Assembly (NCBI GenBank): GCA_002342225.1
Contig: DDPO01000122.1
Location: 2,245 to 27,257 of the forward strand
From: Bdellovibrionaceae bacterium UBA2466
GTDB taxonomy: Bacteria > Bdellovibrionota > FAC87 > UBA2466
Length of the DNA: 25,013 bases
Direction: 5' to 3'
How positions within the stretch are numbered: position 1 is the first letter of the stretch; each line of letters opens with the position of its first letter. The notes below the pieces were generated by a model, which had not been told where the DNA came from, did no database searches, and saw only the letters and a list, made by a program, of their open reading frames with translations. Both the position numbers and the translations under genes were made by a program. Below are positions 1 through 8,177 of this stretch, in pieces.

Positions 1-1677
1 GAGACTCGAGCTGGAGTCATCAAAGGCAAATACAGTTACATGTCACCTGAGCAAGCGTTGGGACAAAATTTAGGCCCTCAGTCGGATATTTTCTCTACTG
101 CTATTGTGTTTTGGGAAATGTTGACCGGTGAGCGATTGTTTCAATCAGAAAATGACATGGCTACTTTAAAAGCCATTCAAGATTGTGATCTTAAAAATCT
201 CGAGCCAATCAAGAAGAATCCTGAGGTCAGTCCCGAGCTCAATCGTATCGTCATGAAAGCACTGACCAAGGATCTTTCGCTTCGTTATAAAAGTGCAGAT
301 CTCATACAACAGCACATTCAAAAGTACATCAATGAACGGTTTGGGACTTATTCGGCAAAAAATGCAAGGAAGTTTTTGGAAGCACTTTTTGCCGAAGAAA
401 TAGTTGCTGAACAAAAAAGGGCTCGAGAGCTTTTTACTACGACTTTACCCAATTCCCAGCAAAAATTTCCAAACCCAGCACGGGAAAATAGAAGTGTAGA
501 AAATAGTTCGCTTGATCAAGCCCTCGATGGTTCCTTGACCAGCACTGAAATCAGTCAGTCCATTGGCGTCACTCAAACTGATGCGAGTATTCCCAAAGAA
601 GAATTAGGTTTTGAGGATGGATTAGAGTCCAATCAAAACAATCAAGTAGACCCAACTGTTCTGGAAGTTTCTCAGAAAACATCAGTTTCTCTGGATCAAG
701 AAAAGTTCAAAGTTCCTACTATTTTTGGGGAAGATAAACCTGTTCCGACAAAGCTTGAAAGCTCGATTACTAAAGCTGGAAATGGTGAGAAGTCAGAGAT
801 TAAGCTCGATGTTTCTGCAGAAGAGATGGAGCAATATAAAAAGCGAGATACTTTTTCGAGTGTTAATGTACAAAGTACACCTTCGACTAAAGAGTCTGGT
901 TTGCATGCGAGTATGCCGAGCTCCGAAAGTTCAGCAACTGCAAGTAAATCGGTTAATATCAAATTAGATTATAATGCAAGCGAGACTCCAGACACCGAGC
1001 CTCAAACAAATGGGTCTCGTTTTGAATCTAGGGAAGCTCCTAAACAGGGGTCCCGAATGGTTGCCTATGCTTCAGTTGTCTTGGTTGTTGCTGTTGCTTA
1101 CGTCTATAAACTTATTTTCACCGGAGACGTATTTCCAACTCCGACTAGACCACCCGCTGCGAGTAATATGAGTTCTGTCTTATCGACCCCTTCTAATAAG
1201 GTCGAAGGTAATCGGAACTCTCAACCGCTGTGTCAAGTTCAAGTCGATACTGATCCGCCGGGAGCAAATCTGGTTGGAGATAATTTTACGGGCAGCTCTG
1301 CCACTGGAACGATATCTGCTCCTTGTGGGCAAGCGGTTGTTATTCGTGTAGAAAAACCCGGGTTTGAGACAGTTCGTCTTCCCGTAGATACGGCTACTAA
1401 AGTCCGTCAAACTTTACCGAGAGTGAATCTTCAGCCTTTAAAAGAGGGGTCCATTATTTTGACCGTTGATAATAATTCCAAAGTTGAAATTGATGGCAGG
1501 TTCGTTGGTGAGGCTAAAGCCAATGTCCCCACCGAATATCGTTTAGCTCCAGGATTAAGGAAATTCACATTTAAGAATGAGGTTTTGGGAATTCAAGCCG
1601 TTAAAGAGTTTCAGATAATGGACAAGGAAAAGCGGTTGGAAAACCAGATCATTAGGCTCACTGACATCAAGCCTTAG
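1..1677 (+). CDS. Ser/Thr protein kinase with C-terminal PEGA domains (5' end cut by window)
   Basis: The reading frame is open from base 1, so the gene starts upstream and only its 3' part is present. The first codons carry the end of the kinase activation segment (GKYSYMSPEQ, the APE-type motif), followed by SDIFSTAIVFWEMLTG, which corresponds to kinase subdomain IX. The ATP-binding loop and catalytic HRD/DFG motifs would lie upstream and cannot be checked. After the kinase lobe comes a long polar Ser/Thr/Glu-rich linker (about nt 400-1050). One hydrophobic helix follows near nt 1057-1122, then two PEGA-like modules (about nt 1231-1390 and 1450-1620; the first contains DPPGANLVG). This matches bacterial Hanks-type kinases with a cytoplasmic kinase, a single membrane span and an external PEGA sensor or anchor region. 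Substrates are unknown. The ATG at nt 40 lies inside the kinase fold and is not the true start. Confidence 0.88.
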   Translation, partial: ETRAGVIKGKYSYMSPEQALGQNLGPQSDIFSTAIVFWEMLTGERLFQSENDMATLKAIQDCDLKNLEPIKKNPEVSPELNRIVMKALTKDLSLRYKSADLIQQHIQKYINERFGTYSAKNARKFLEALFAEEIVAEQKRARELFTTTLPNSQQKFPNPARENRSVENSSLDQALDGSLTSTEISQSIGVTQTDASIPKEELGFEDGLESNQNNQVDPTVLEVSQKTSVSLDQEKFKVPTIFGEDKPVPTKLESSITKAGNGEKSEIKLDVSAEEMEQYKKRDTFSSVNVQSTPSTKESGLHASMPSSESSATASKSVNIKLDYNASETPDTEPQTNGSRFESREAPKQGSRMVAYASVVLVVAVAYVYKLIFTGDVFPTPTRPPAASNMSSVLSTPSNKVEGNRNSQPLCQVQVDTDPPGANLVGDNFTGSSATGTISAPCGQAVVIRVEKPGFETVRLPVDTATKVRQTLPRVNLQPLKEGSIILTVDNNSKVEIDGRFVGEAKANVPTEYRLAPGLRKFTFKNEVLGIQAVKEFQIMDKEKRLENQIIRLTDIKP

Positions 1678-1690
1678 TTGTCCCGCAACG

Positions 1691-2233
1691 TTAACTCATC
1701 CAAATTTTGGTGCTGTTTTCCAGGGATTTTAGAGCCCCTATTTCCGTGTGCTTATCTAAAGTCACAGATTTTCCCATTTTATCTTTTAAAATTAACCGCC
1801 AGTGACCCCGAATGTAATATTGAGGGTCGGTATGGTGAGCGGGGGCAACGTTTGAGGAGGGTTTTTGGTTAATCAGTAGGACCTCTGTCATTTCGGCACG
1901 TCTAAGAATTTTTGTATTCCATTTTTTTCTTCCGATTGAATAGCCAATTACGAGCTGATCCGGCGTGAATTGAAGATATTTCCTCACACAAGCCAATTTA
2001 AGCCCGATGATTAAGTAAAGCGGAACAACTAAAAACAGACTTCCAACTAGAAATAAATCGAAAGGATCTCCAGTATTTAGAAGCTTCGTTAATAGGGTAT
2101 GAGCTGCTAGAAGCATGCAAGTAAGGGCAAATCCAGCTATTCCATAGAGTGTCCAGAAAACCGGTGGGGGGTTTTGTTCTATAAATTCGGTTCCAGAGTC
2201 ATTCGTCTTCTTTAATTCAATATAAAATCCCAT
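1691..2233 (-). CDS. Small membrane protein with two N-terminal helices
   Basis: This 180-residue protein has two strongly hydrophobic segments (about residues 27-49 and 58-80). A soluble, beta-rich tail of about 100 residues follows (QFTPDQLVIGYSIGRKKWNT, then RLILKDKMGKSVTLDKHTE). The layout resembles small bacterial membrane proteins with a PH-like cytoplasmic domain, but I cannot assign a family. The ATG at 2233 is preceded by an AGGAA ribosome-binding site about ten bases upstream. The gene converges on the PEGA kinase with 13 bases between the stop codons and is divergent from the lptM-dap operon. Function unknown; a real gene is likely from length, RBS and composition. Confidence 0.7.
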   Translation of the reverse strand: MGFYIELKKTNDSGTEFIEQNPPPVFWTLYGIAGFALTCMLLAAHTLLTKLLNTGDPFDLFLVGSLFLVVPLYLIIGLKLACVRKYLQFTPDQLVIGYSIGRKKWNTKILRRAEMTEVLLINQKPSSNVAPAHHTDPQYYIRGHWRLILKDKMGKSVTLDKHTEIGALKSLENSTKIWMS

Positions 2234-2267
2234 GGCTTTTTATTCCTATTTCTGATGTGAAAAGCAA

Positions 2268-2277
2268 GGGTATACCC
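2268..2277. repeat. Perfect 10-bp palindrome in the divergent intergenic region
   Basis: GGGTATACCC is a perfect palindrome in the 78-base gap between the divergent membrane-protein gene (2233, minus) and the lptM-dap operon (2312, plus). Its position suits an operator or shared promoter element, but I could not pair it with a convincing -35/-10 set on either strand. Confidence 0.3.
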
Positions 2278-2311
2278 AAAATACTCTTCATTTGCTAAGG
2301 TTGGGAATCTT

Positions 2312-2500
2312 ATGAATTGTCTTGGATGTTATAAAAAATTTCTTTCTTCGTGGGTCTTTACTGTTGTATTGGGTTGTGGGGTAAAAGGTCCGCCCGTGCC
2401 CTATGTGAGCCTGGATGATAGTCATCCTGCCTCACCATCCAAGGCTCAGGTGCTTCAATCAAACGGATCGAAGACTGAATCTGAAAAGGTGAAAAAGTAG
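2312..2500 (+). CDS. lptM: LptM-like small lipoprotein
   Basis: This 62-residue protein has a short basic N-terminus, a hydrophobic stretch and a lipobox-like VLGC at residues 18-21. The motif CGVKGPPVPY follows directly. LptM/YifL lipoproteins show the same pattern, with the acylated cysteine followed by G-x-K-G-P-hydrophobic-P. In enterobacteria yifL (lptM) also lies directly before dapF, as here, with only three bases to the dapF start. LptM binds the LptD/LptE LPS translocon and assists LptD maturation. The same role here is inferred, and would mean this organism makes LPS. The C-terminal part is polar and low in complexity. Two extra cysteines (residues 3 and 6) precede the lipobox, and Leu at lipobox position -2 is unusual. 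Confidence 0.72.
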   Translation: MNCLGCYKKFLSSWVFTVVLGCGVKGPPVPYVSLDDSHPASPSKAQVLQSNGSKTESEKVKK

Positions 2501-2503
2501 TTC

Positions 2504-3367
2504 ATGCGATATCCCCTACAAAAAATGCATGGTTGTGGAAATGACTTTCTCATTATGGATTACATGGGAGCCCATGCCCCGGAGTTTTTGCCAGATGAAA
2601 TAGCCTGGTTGTGCAATCGTAATTATGGATTGGGAGCTGATGGGTTGGTGATTCTTAGAGAATCCCAAATAGCCCATGCGGGATGGCGGTTTTTTAATTC
2701 GGATGGATCGAGAGCTGAAATGTGTGGAAATGCTGCTCGATGTGTTATTCGATATTTGGCTGATAAATATTATCCTACCGAAATTCCAGTATCACTTGAA
2801 ACCGATGTAGGCATTATTCGCGGCAAGCTAATGGATACTCCGGGATATGTTGAGATCACTCTGTCCCCCAAACCGATTGAAAAAATCGAGTACGATCAGA
2901 AGTTGGTAGTAGCAGGAGAAAATTCTTTTGATGTCTATTGTATTAATACTGGAGTTCCTCACGCGGTTCTGGAGGTTAGGGATATTGCTACCTATCCCAT
3001 TCTAGATGTCGGAAAACGACTGCTTAAACATCCGGTTTTCGGAGAGGCAGGGACCAACGTTACATTTTTTCAAAGGTTAGTAGGCCAGAAAATTAAAGCC
3101 ACAACTTTCGAGCGAGGTGTAGAGAATGAAACCTACGCTTGCGGCACGGGTGTTGCGGCAGCTGCCATGGTTTTCTCTGAAACTTATCTTCAGCCCTTTC
3201 CATTAGAAGTCGAAGTGCCTGGGGGAATACTATTTGTTGATGTTAGCCCTGTATCAAAAATGCTATTACTTCAAGGGCCTGCTGATTATGTCTTTTATGT
3301 TGAAATCGAGGAGATTCCTCGAAAATTCACTCCTCCCCAGCGCTTTAGTGATAGGAAACGAGTCTAA
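2504..3367 (+). CDS. dapF: Diaminopimelate epimerase
   Basis: DapF (287 residues, normal length) interconverts LL- and meso-diaminopimelate without a cofactor, using two cysteines. Both are visible: Cys74 in SDGSRAEMCGNAARC and Cys213 in NETYACGTGVAAAA. The N-terminal MHGCGNDFLIMD and the central NTGVPHAV motifs are also typical. The gene begins three bases after lptM and ends three bases before dapA, so it should be co-transcribed with both. The product feeds peptidoglycan cross-linking and lysine synthesis. The C-terminal tail (PRKFTPPQRFSDRKRV) extends slightly past the fold. Confidence 0.96.
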   Translation: MRYPLQKMHGCGNDFLIMDYMGAHAPEFLPDEIAWLCNRNYGLGADGLVILRESQIAHAGWRFFNSDGSRAEMCGNAARCVIRYLADKYYPTEIPVSLETDVGIIRGKLMDTPGYVEITLSPKPIEKIEYDQKLVVAGENSFDVYCINTGVPHAVLEVRDIATYPILDVGKRLLKHPVFGEAGTNVTFFQRLVGQKIKATTFERGVENETYACGTGVAAAAMVFSETYLQPFPLEVEVPGGILFVDVSPVSKMLLLQGPADYVFYVEIEEIPRKFTPPQRFSDRKRV

Positions 3368-3370
3368 TCA

Positions 3371-4258
3371 ATGTTGTTTAAAGGTGTTTTTGTTGCAACC
3401 GTTACTCCTTTCAATTCCACACCGACAGATGTGGACTATAAGGCTTTTCAGGACCATTTAAAAACTTTGACTGAACAGGGTGTGCACGGGTTTGTTCCCT
3501 GCGGAACCACCGGAGAAGGGCCTTGTTTAACTGATCAAGAGAGAAAAAAACTGATTAAAATAAGTGCCGAGGTGGCCCGAGAACGTAACTTAAAAGTTAT
3601 TGCGGGTTGTGGAAGCAACTCAACATCAAATGCTCTCAGAATGATCCTAGAGGCGAAAGATGAAGGTGCCGATGGGGTGCTCGTAGTAACTCCCTACTAT
3701 AACAAACCAACACAAGAGGGGCTCATTGCTCACTACGAACACTTAGCTGATAGAAGTCCTTTGCCCATAGTTCTTTATCACGTACCCGGAAGAACCAATG
3801 TTACTTTTCAGCTGAGTACTTTGAAACGTTTGTTTCAGCACCCGAATATCGTTGGGATTAAAGAAGCGAGTGGCAACCATGGCTTCTGGATGGGAATGGC
3901 TCAATCTTTGGATTGGAAACAAAAAACTGTGTTGGCTGGAGATGATGATGCCTTTGCTCTCATCCAACAGTTGGGTGGGGGAGGAATTATTTCAGCAACA
4001 GCTAATGTCGCTCCGAGAGAATTTGTCGATTTATTCAAATTAACTGAAAGTGGGAAATGGAATGAAGCATTTGCATTGCAGAAAAAGCTTCTCCCACTAG
4101 TTCAAGCGATGTTCGTAGAAACAAATCCATCTCCTGTTAAATATGCTCTAAGCATTTTGGGGCGTATGGAGAAGACGGTGAGATTGCCCCTTGTGTCTGT
4201 ATCTCAAAAGTCCGAGGAAATGATCTCTGAATCTCTAAAACAGTTGGGGCTTTTGTGA
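3371..4258 (+). CDS. dapA: 4-hydroxy-tetrahydrodipicolinate synthase
   Basis: DapA (295 residues) condenses pyruvate with aspartate semialdehyde, the committed step of the diaminopimelate/lysine pathway. It is a TIM-barrel class I aldolase. Key features are the substrate loop GTTGEG (residues 45-50), YYNKPTQEG, the catalytic Tyr136 and Arg141 in LYHVPGRTNV, and Lys164 in GIKEASGN, which forms the Schiff base with pyruvate. It starts three bases after dapF. Its stop codon overlaps the GTG start of dapB (GTGA), so the two are probably translationally coupled. Confidence 0.96.
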   Translation: MLFKGVFVATVTPFNSTPTDVDYKAFQDHLKTLTEQGVHGFVPCGTTGEGPCLTDQERKKLIKISAEVARERNLKVIAGCGSNSTSNALRMILEAKDEGADGVLVVTPYYNKPTQEGLIAHYEHLADRSPLPIVLYHVPGRTNVTFQLSTLKRLFQHPNIVGIKEASGNHGFWMGMAQSLDWKQKTVLAGDDDAFALIQQLGGGGIISATANVAPREFVDLFKLTESGKWNEAFALQKKLLPLVQAMFVETNPSPVKYALSILGRMEKTVRLPLVSVSQKSEEMISESLKQLGLL

Positions 4259-4974
4259 TTTGTAAGGTTGGGATATGTGGCGCTTCGGGCAAAATGGGCC
4301 AGGAGATTGCTGCTCTAATTCAAGAGGGCTTTGCGATCGGAGATTGTCACTTTGAATTGTCCGATGCGATCGTGGGTTCATCCAGAGTAAAATCGATTGA
4401 TGGAATTGAAGTCCGAACACTCAAAGACAAACCCAGAGAACCAGTCCACGTCTGGATCGATTTTAGTCGCCCAGAAGCTACAATTCAGTTACTTAAATCT
4501 ATCAATAGCCCCGTTGTCATCGGAACCACTGGTTTTTCAGACGACCAATGGAAAGAAGTGGTCCGATACTCTGCGAAACTTCCAGTTCTTTTTGCACCTA
4601 ATATGGCACCCGGTATGAACAGTCTTGTTAAGATGCTGGAGAAGAGTTCTTTTTCTCCCAAGCTTGGGTTTGAAGTACTTGCCTCCGAGTCACATCATAA
4701 ACATAAAAAAGACGCCCCGAGTGGAACCATGAAGCGTCTCCTGAAGGCACTTGAGCAGCTAGGTTATCAAGATACTCCGGTACAAGTGTCCCGAGTGGGG
4801 GAAGTTTTTGGAGTGCATCATGTGAAATTTGTTTCAGCAGATGAGGAAATCACCCTAGAGCATCGCGTGCTCAATCGAAGAGTTTTTGCAAAGGGTGCAT
4901 TGTTGGCTGCTCAATTTATTTGTCAAAATCAAGAGCCAAAAATCTATTCTTTTTCAGAGGTGTTGAAATCATGA
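4255..4974 (+). CDS. dapB: 4-hydroxy-tetrahydrodipicolinate reductase (GTG start)
   Basis: DapB (239 residues) reduces the DapA product with NAD(P)H to tetrahydrodipicolinate. The Rossmann motif GICGASGKMGQ is at residues 6-16. The active-site signature SESHHKHKKDAPSGT is present, with His147 and Lys151 at the positions of the E. coli catalytic His159/Lys163 (numbering from memory). IDFSRPEAT, GTTGFS and APNMAPGMN are also family motifs. The start is GTG at 4255, overlapping the dapA stop. The next residues (ICKVGICGASG) match the usual DapB N-terminus, so this rare start codon is well supported. The protein is shorter than the enterobacterial enzyme of about 273 residues. Its stop overlaps the dapL start as ATGA. 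Confidence 0.94.
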   Translation: MICKVGICGASGKMGQEIAALIQEGFAIGDCHFELSDAIVGSSRVKSIDGIEVRTLKDKPREPVHVWIDFSRPEATIQLLKSINSPVVIGTTGFSDDQWKEVVRYSAKLPVLFAPNMAPGMNSLVKMLEKSSFSPKLGFEVLASESHHKHKKDAPSGTMKRLLKALEQLGYQDTPVQVSRVGEVFGVHHVKFVSADEEITLEHRVLNRRVFAKGALLAAQFICQNQEPKIYSFSEVLKS

Positions 4975-6149
4975 GCTGGATTGAACAAGCAAAACGACTG
5001 CAAGAATTGCCCCCGTATATTTTCAGTGAGATTAATTCTATTAAGGCCGAAGCTCAAAAGCGTGGGGTCTCTCTTTTAAGTCTTGCGATTGGAGATCCTG
5101 ATCAGCCTACTCCAAAGGCCATTGTTGCTAAACTACAAGAGGCTACAGCCAATCAAGAAAATCATGTTTATTCCCCCTATGAAGGAACTCTAGCTTTCAA
5201 GCGAGCGGTTGCAGATTGGTTTCAAGAGAGGTTTAAAGTCAGTTTGAATCCTGAGACAGAGGTTTTAGCACTTATTGGCTCTAAAGAAGGAATTGCCCAC
5301 TTTCCGATGGCTTTTGTAAATCCTGGGGATAAATGTTTATACCCCTCTCCTGGATATCCCATTTTTCAGACTGCCATAAGTTTGGCCGGCGGAATACCAG
5401 TACCGATTCCTCATCGAGCAGAGAATGGGTTTGTTCCCGATCTTCATGAGCTTGAGTCTTTATTGGTTCTACACAAACCAAAATATGTTCTCATCAATTT
5501 TCCCTGTAACCCCACATCTGCAGTCGTAGATAAAGATTTTTTAACTGAGTTGGTTTTTCTAGCTCGAAAATATCAGACCATTCTCGTTTCAGATAATGCC
5601 TATAGCGAAATGTATTACGATGATGCAGATAAACCAGTAAGCATATTAGAAATTCCCGGAGCTATGGATGTTGCAATAGAATTTCAATCCTTCTCGAAAA
5701 CTTTCAATATGACAGGATGGCGTATTGCCTACGCAGCAGGAAATGCAAAGTTGATTGCAGGTTTGTTGAGAGCTAAGACTAACATCGATTCGGGGCCCTT
5801 GTTAGCCGTCCAAGAAGCAAGCATTTTTGCTCTCAAAAATGGAAAAGCTCTTTCAGAGCCAATACGGGATATTTATCGTAACCGAAGAAAAATAGTTTTA
5901 GATGGTTTGGACAAACTGGGTATTAAATACCTTTACCCGAAAGCTACTTTTTTTGTTTGGGCAGAAGTTCCAGGTGGAGAATCCTCAATGGACTTTGCTA
6001 AACGCCTCATTGAAAAAGAGGGGCTGGTAGTGACCCCTGGTATTGGCTTTGGCAAAGAGGGTGATAAATATTTCAGGCTAGCTTTAACGGTACCTGATGC
6101 TTCTCTACATGATGCTATTCAGCGCTTGGGTAGGGCTATCCAGAAGTAG
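4971..6149 (+). CDS. dapL: LL-diaminopimelate aminotransferase (DapL-type, class I/II PLP enzyme)
   Basis: I chose the ATG at 4971 (392 residues), which overlaps the dapB stop as ATGA, over an in-frame TTG at 4920 that would run deep into dapB. This is a fold-type I PLP aminotransferase: AIGDPDQPTP (substrate region), SKEGIAHFPMAFVNPGD, NFPCNPTSA with Asn180, DNAYSE with Asp208/Tyr211, and FSKTFNMTGWR with PLP Lys243. The combination GSKEGIAH and the LAIGDPD start resemble DapL, which converts tetrahydrodipicolinate plus glutamate directly to LL-diaminopimelate. Its place after dapF-dapA-dapB supports this, since it supplies the one missing step. A broader aspartate or alanine aminotransferase cannot be excluded from sequence alone. 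Confidence 0.87.
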   Translation: MSWIEQAKRLQELPPYIFSEINSIKAEAQKRGVSLLSLAIGDPDQPTPKAIVAKLQEATANQENHVYSPYEGTLAFKRAVADWFQERFKVSLNPETEVLALIGSKEGIAHFPMAFVNPGDKCLYPSPGYPIFQTAISLAGGIPVPIPHRAENGFVPDLHELESLLVLHKPKYVLINFPCNPTSAVVDKDFLTELVFLARKYQTILVSDNAYSEMYYDDADKPVSILEIPGAMDVAIEFQSFSKTFNMTGWRIAYAAGNAKLIAGLLRAKTNIDSGPLLAVQEASIFALKNGKALSEPIRDIYRNRRKIVLDGLDKLGIKYLYPKATFFVWAEVPGGESSMDFAKRLIEKEGLVVTPGIGFGKEGDKYFRLALTVPDASLHDAIQRLGRAIQK

Positions 6150-6151
6150 AG

Positions 6152-8104
6152 TTAGTTTTCAATCAGCTCCACAAGGCTTGGATTTTCCAATGTTGTTGTG
6201 TCTCCTGAGATCTCCTTCCCGGCAGCCAGATCTTTCAGTAATCTTCTCATGATTTTTCCACTTCGGGTTTTGGGCAGAGTTTTTGTGAATTTAATTTCAT
6301 CGGGTCTAGCGAGAGAGCCTATTTCGTTTGCTACATGGTTTTTAAGCTCCTGAGCAAGACTTTTAACATCGAGTGTTTCCCCCGAATCTCTAGGAGTAAC
6401 GAAAGCGACAATACCTTGTCCTTTTAACTCATCTGGGCGCCCGACAACTGCAGCCTCTGCTACTCTAGGATGACTGACTAAAGCGCTTTCAATTTCCATG
6501 GTGCCTAGCCGGTGACCTGAAACATTGATCACATCATCGACGCGCCCTTTGATCCAAAAATATCCATTTTCATCTTTGTGCGCTCCATCCCCAGTGAAAT
6601 AGAGACCTTTGAATTTAGACCAGTAGCTTTCTTTGTATCTTTCGGGATTTTTGTGAATTGTTCGAAGCATGGATGGCCAAGGATGTCGAATCACCAAATA
6701 ACCACCCTCATTCGGTCCCAAGCTCTTGCCTTCTTCATTGACAATGTCGGCTACAATACCTGGAAAAGGTTTCGTGGCCGAGCCTGGTTTTAGGGGCGTA
6801 ATTCCCGGGATCGGAGAGATCAAAATCGAGCCTGTCTCTGTTTGCCACCAAGTATCTACGATGGGGCATTTTGCTTTTCCGATCATTTGGTAATACCACA
6901 TCCAGGCCTCTGGATTGATGGGTTCCCCCACACTTCCAAGCAGCCTTAGGCTTTTAAGGGAATATTTTTCGACATGTTGATCTCCGGCCCTCATGAAAGC
7001 TCGAATGGCTGTGGGTGCTGTGTACAGTGTCGTGACATTGTGCTTGTCAATGATCTCCCAGATTCTTCCGGCATGAGGATGCATCGGAGCTCCCTCGTAA
7101 ATGACACTCGTGATCCCGTTGGCTAGAAGCCCATAAACGACATAGCTGTGGCCCGTGATCCATCCGATATCAGCAGTGCACCAGAAAATATCGGTTTCTT
7201 TTAAATCAAAAATCCATTTAGCTGTTGTTGCAACCCCTACTAAGTATCCCCCCGAAGAGTGAACAATTCCTTTGGGCTTGCCCGTTGTACCGCTGGTATA
7301 GAGATAAAAGAGCGGATGTTCGGAATCAAATGGCTGCGCTTTGTGGGTTTTGGGTTGATCGTTGACGAATTCTCTCCAATCGAGCTCATTACTTTGAAGA
7401 TCTGTGTGCCGATTACGCTTAAAAACCAAGACATTTTTAACCGTCTTACAATCGCTGACGGCTTCTCTTACTGTTTTGTTTAATTCTAGTACTTGGCCTC
7501 TTCTGTAGCCCACATCAGAAGTAAAAACTATTTTGCAGTCGGCGTCCTGAATCCTGTCTCTTAGGGAATGAGAACTGAAACCTGCAAAGACAATGCTATG
7601 GGCAACGCCGATCCTAGCACAAGCCAACATAGCAATAATCGCTTCTGGAATAAGCGGCATGTATATCGAAGCTGAATCACCTGCTTTTAAACCTAATTTA
7701 CTTTCCAGCGCATTTGAGAGTTGGCAAACTTCTTCGTAGAGCTCTTGGAAAGTTAACTTCTTAACAACTCCATCCTCACCTTCCCAAATATAAGCTATTT
7801 TGTTTTTCTTTTTTTCCAAGTGTCGATCTAAACAGTTTTGTGCAACATTTAGTTTTCCCTCAAGAAACCATTTTGGGAAGGGTTCGTTCCATTGAAAAGC
7901 CTGTGTCCACTTTTTGGACCAATCTATCAATTCGGCTTGGCTCTCCCAAAAGTGAACAGGATTTTTCTGGGAATCCTCCCAAATCGTTTGGTACTTCGCG
8001 GGATCATTGATGTTGGCTTTTTCCACGAAAGTTGCTGGTGGTGAAAAAACTCTGGATTCTTTGATGACGGTTTCAATGGCAGAATTATTACGACGAGTTT
8101 CCAT
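6152..8104 (-). CDS. acs: Acetyl-CoA synthetase (AMP-forming)
   Basis: Acs activates acetate with ATP and CoA through acetyl-AMP. The adenylation P-loop YTSGTTGKPKG lies at residues 269-279. WWQTETGS, FTGDGAHKDENGYFWIKGR, VDDVINVSGHRLGT and the C-terminal PKTRSGKIMRR follow. Lys617 in SGK matches the lysine acetylated in other Acs enzymes (Lys609 in E. coli). The length of 650 residues is typical. I prefer the ATG at 8104 because AGGTG lies six bases upstream; an in-frame GTG at 8113 falls inside that RBS. The gene converges on dapL with two bases between stop codons. It could supply the acetyl-CoA that Kce consumes, but that link is inference. Confidence 0.96.
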   Translation of the reverse strand: METRRNNSAIETVIKESRVFSPPATFVEKANINDPAKYQTIWEDSQKNPVHFWESQAELIDWSKKWTQAFQWNEPFPKWFLEGKLNVAQNCLDRHLEKKKNKIAYIWEGEDGVVKKLTFQELYEEVCQLSNALESKLGLKAGDSASIYMPLIPEAIIAMLACARIGVAHSIVFAGFSSHSLRDRIQDADCKIVFTSDVGYRRGQVLELNKTVREAVSDCKTVKNVLVFKRNRHTDLQSNELDWREFVNDQPKTHKAQPFDSEHPLFYLYTSGTTGKPKGIVHSSGGYLVGVATTAKWIFDLKETDIFWCTADIGWITGHSYVVYGLLANGITSVIYEGAPMHPHAGRIWEIIDKHNVTTLYTAPTAIRAFMRAGDQHVEKYSLKSLRLLGSVGEPINPEAWMWYYQMIGKAKCPIVDTWWQTETGSILISPIPGITPLKPGSATKPFPGIVADIVNEEGKSLGPNEGGYLVIRHPWPSMLRTIHKNPERYKESYWSKFKGLYFTGDGAHKDENGYFWIKGRVDDVINVSGHRLGTMEIESALVSHPRVAEAAVVGRPDELKGQGIVAFVTPRDSGETLDVKSLAQELKNHVANEIGSLARPDEIKFTKTLPKTRSGKIMRRLLKDLAAGKEISGDTTTLENPSLVELIEN

Positions 8105-8177
8105 AACGTGCACCTAAAAAAGGTTTGATAAAAAATTAGTTCTATCCCAACCTGAACGAGCTTAAAATACCTTTATC

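Noticed and set aside
4920..4971. In-frame TTG upstream of dapL that would add 17 residues
   Set aside because: It lies inside dapB and the ATG at 4971 overlaps the dapB stop as ATGA, the pattern of the rest of the operon.
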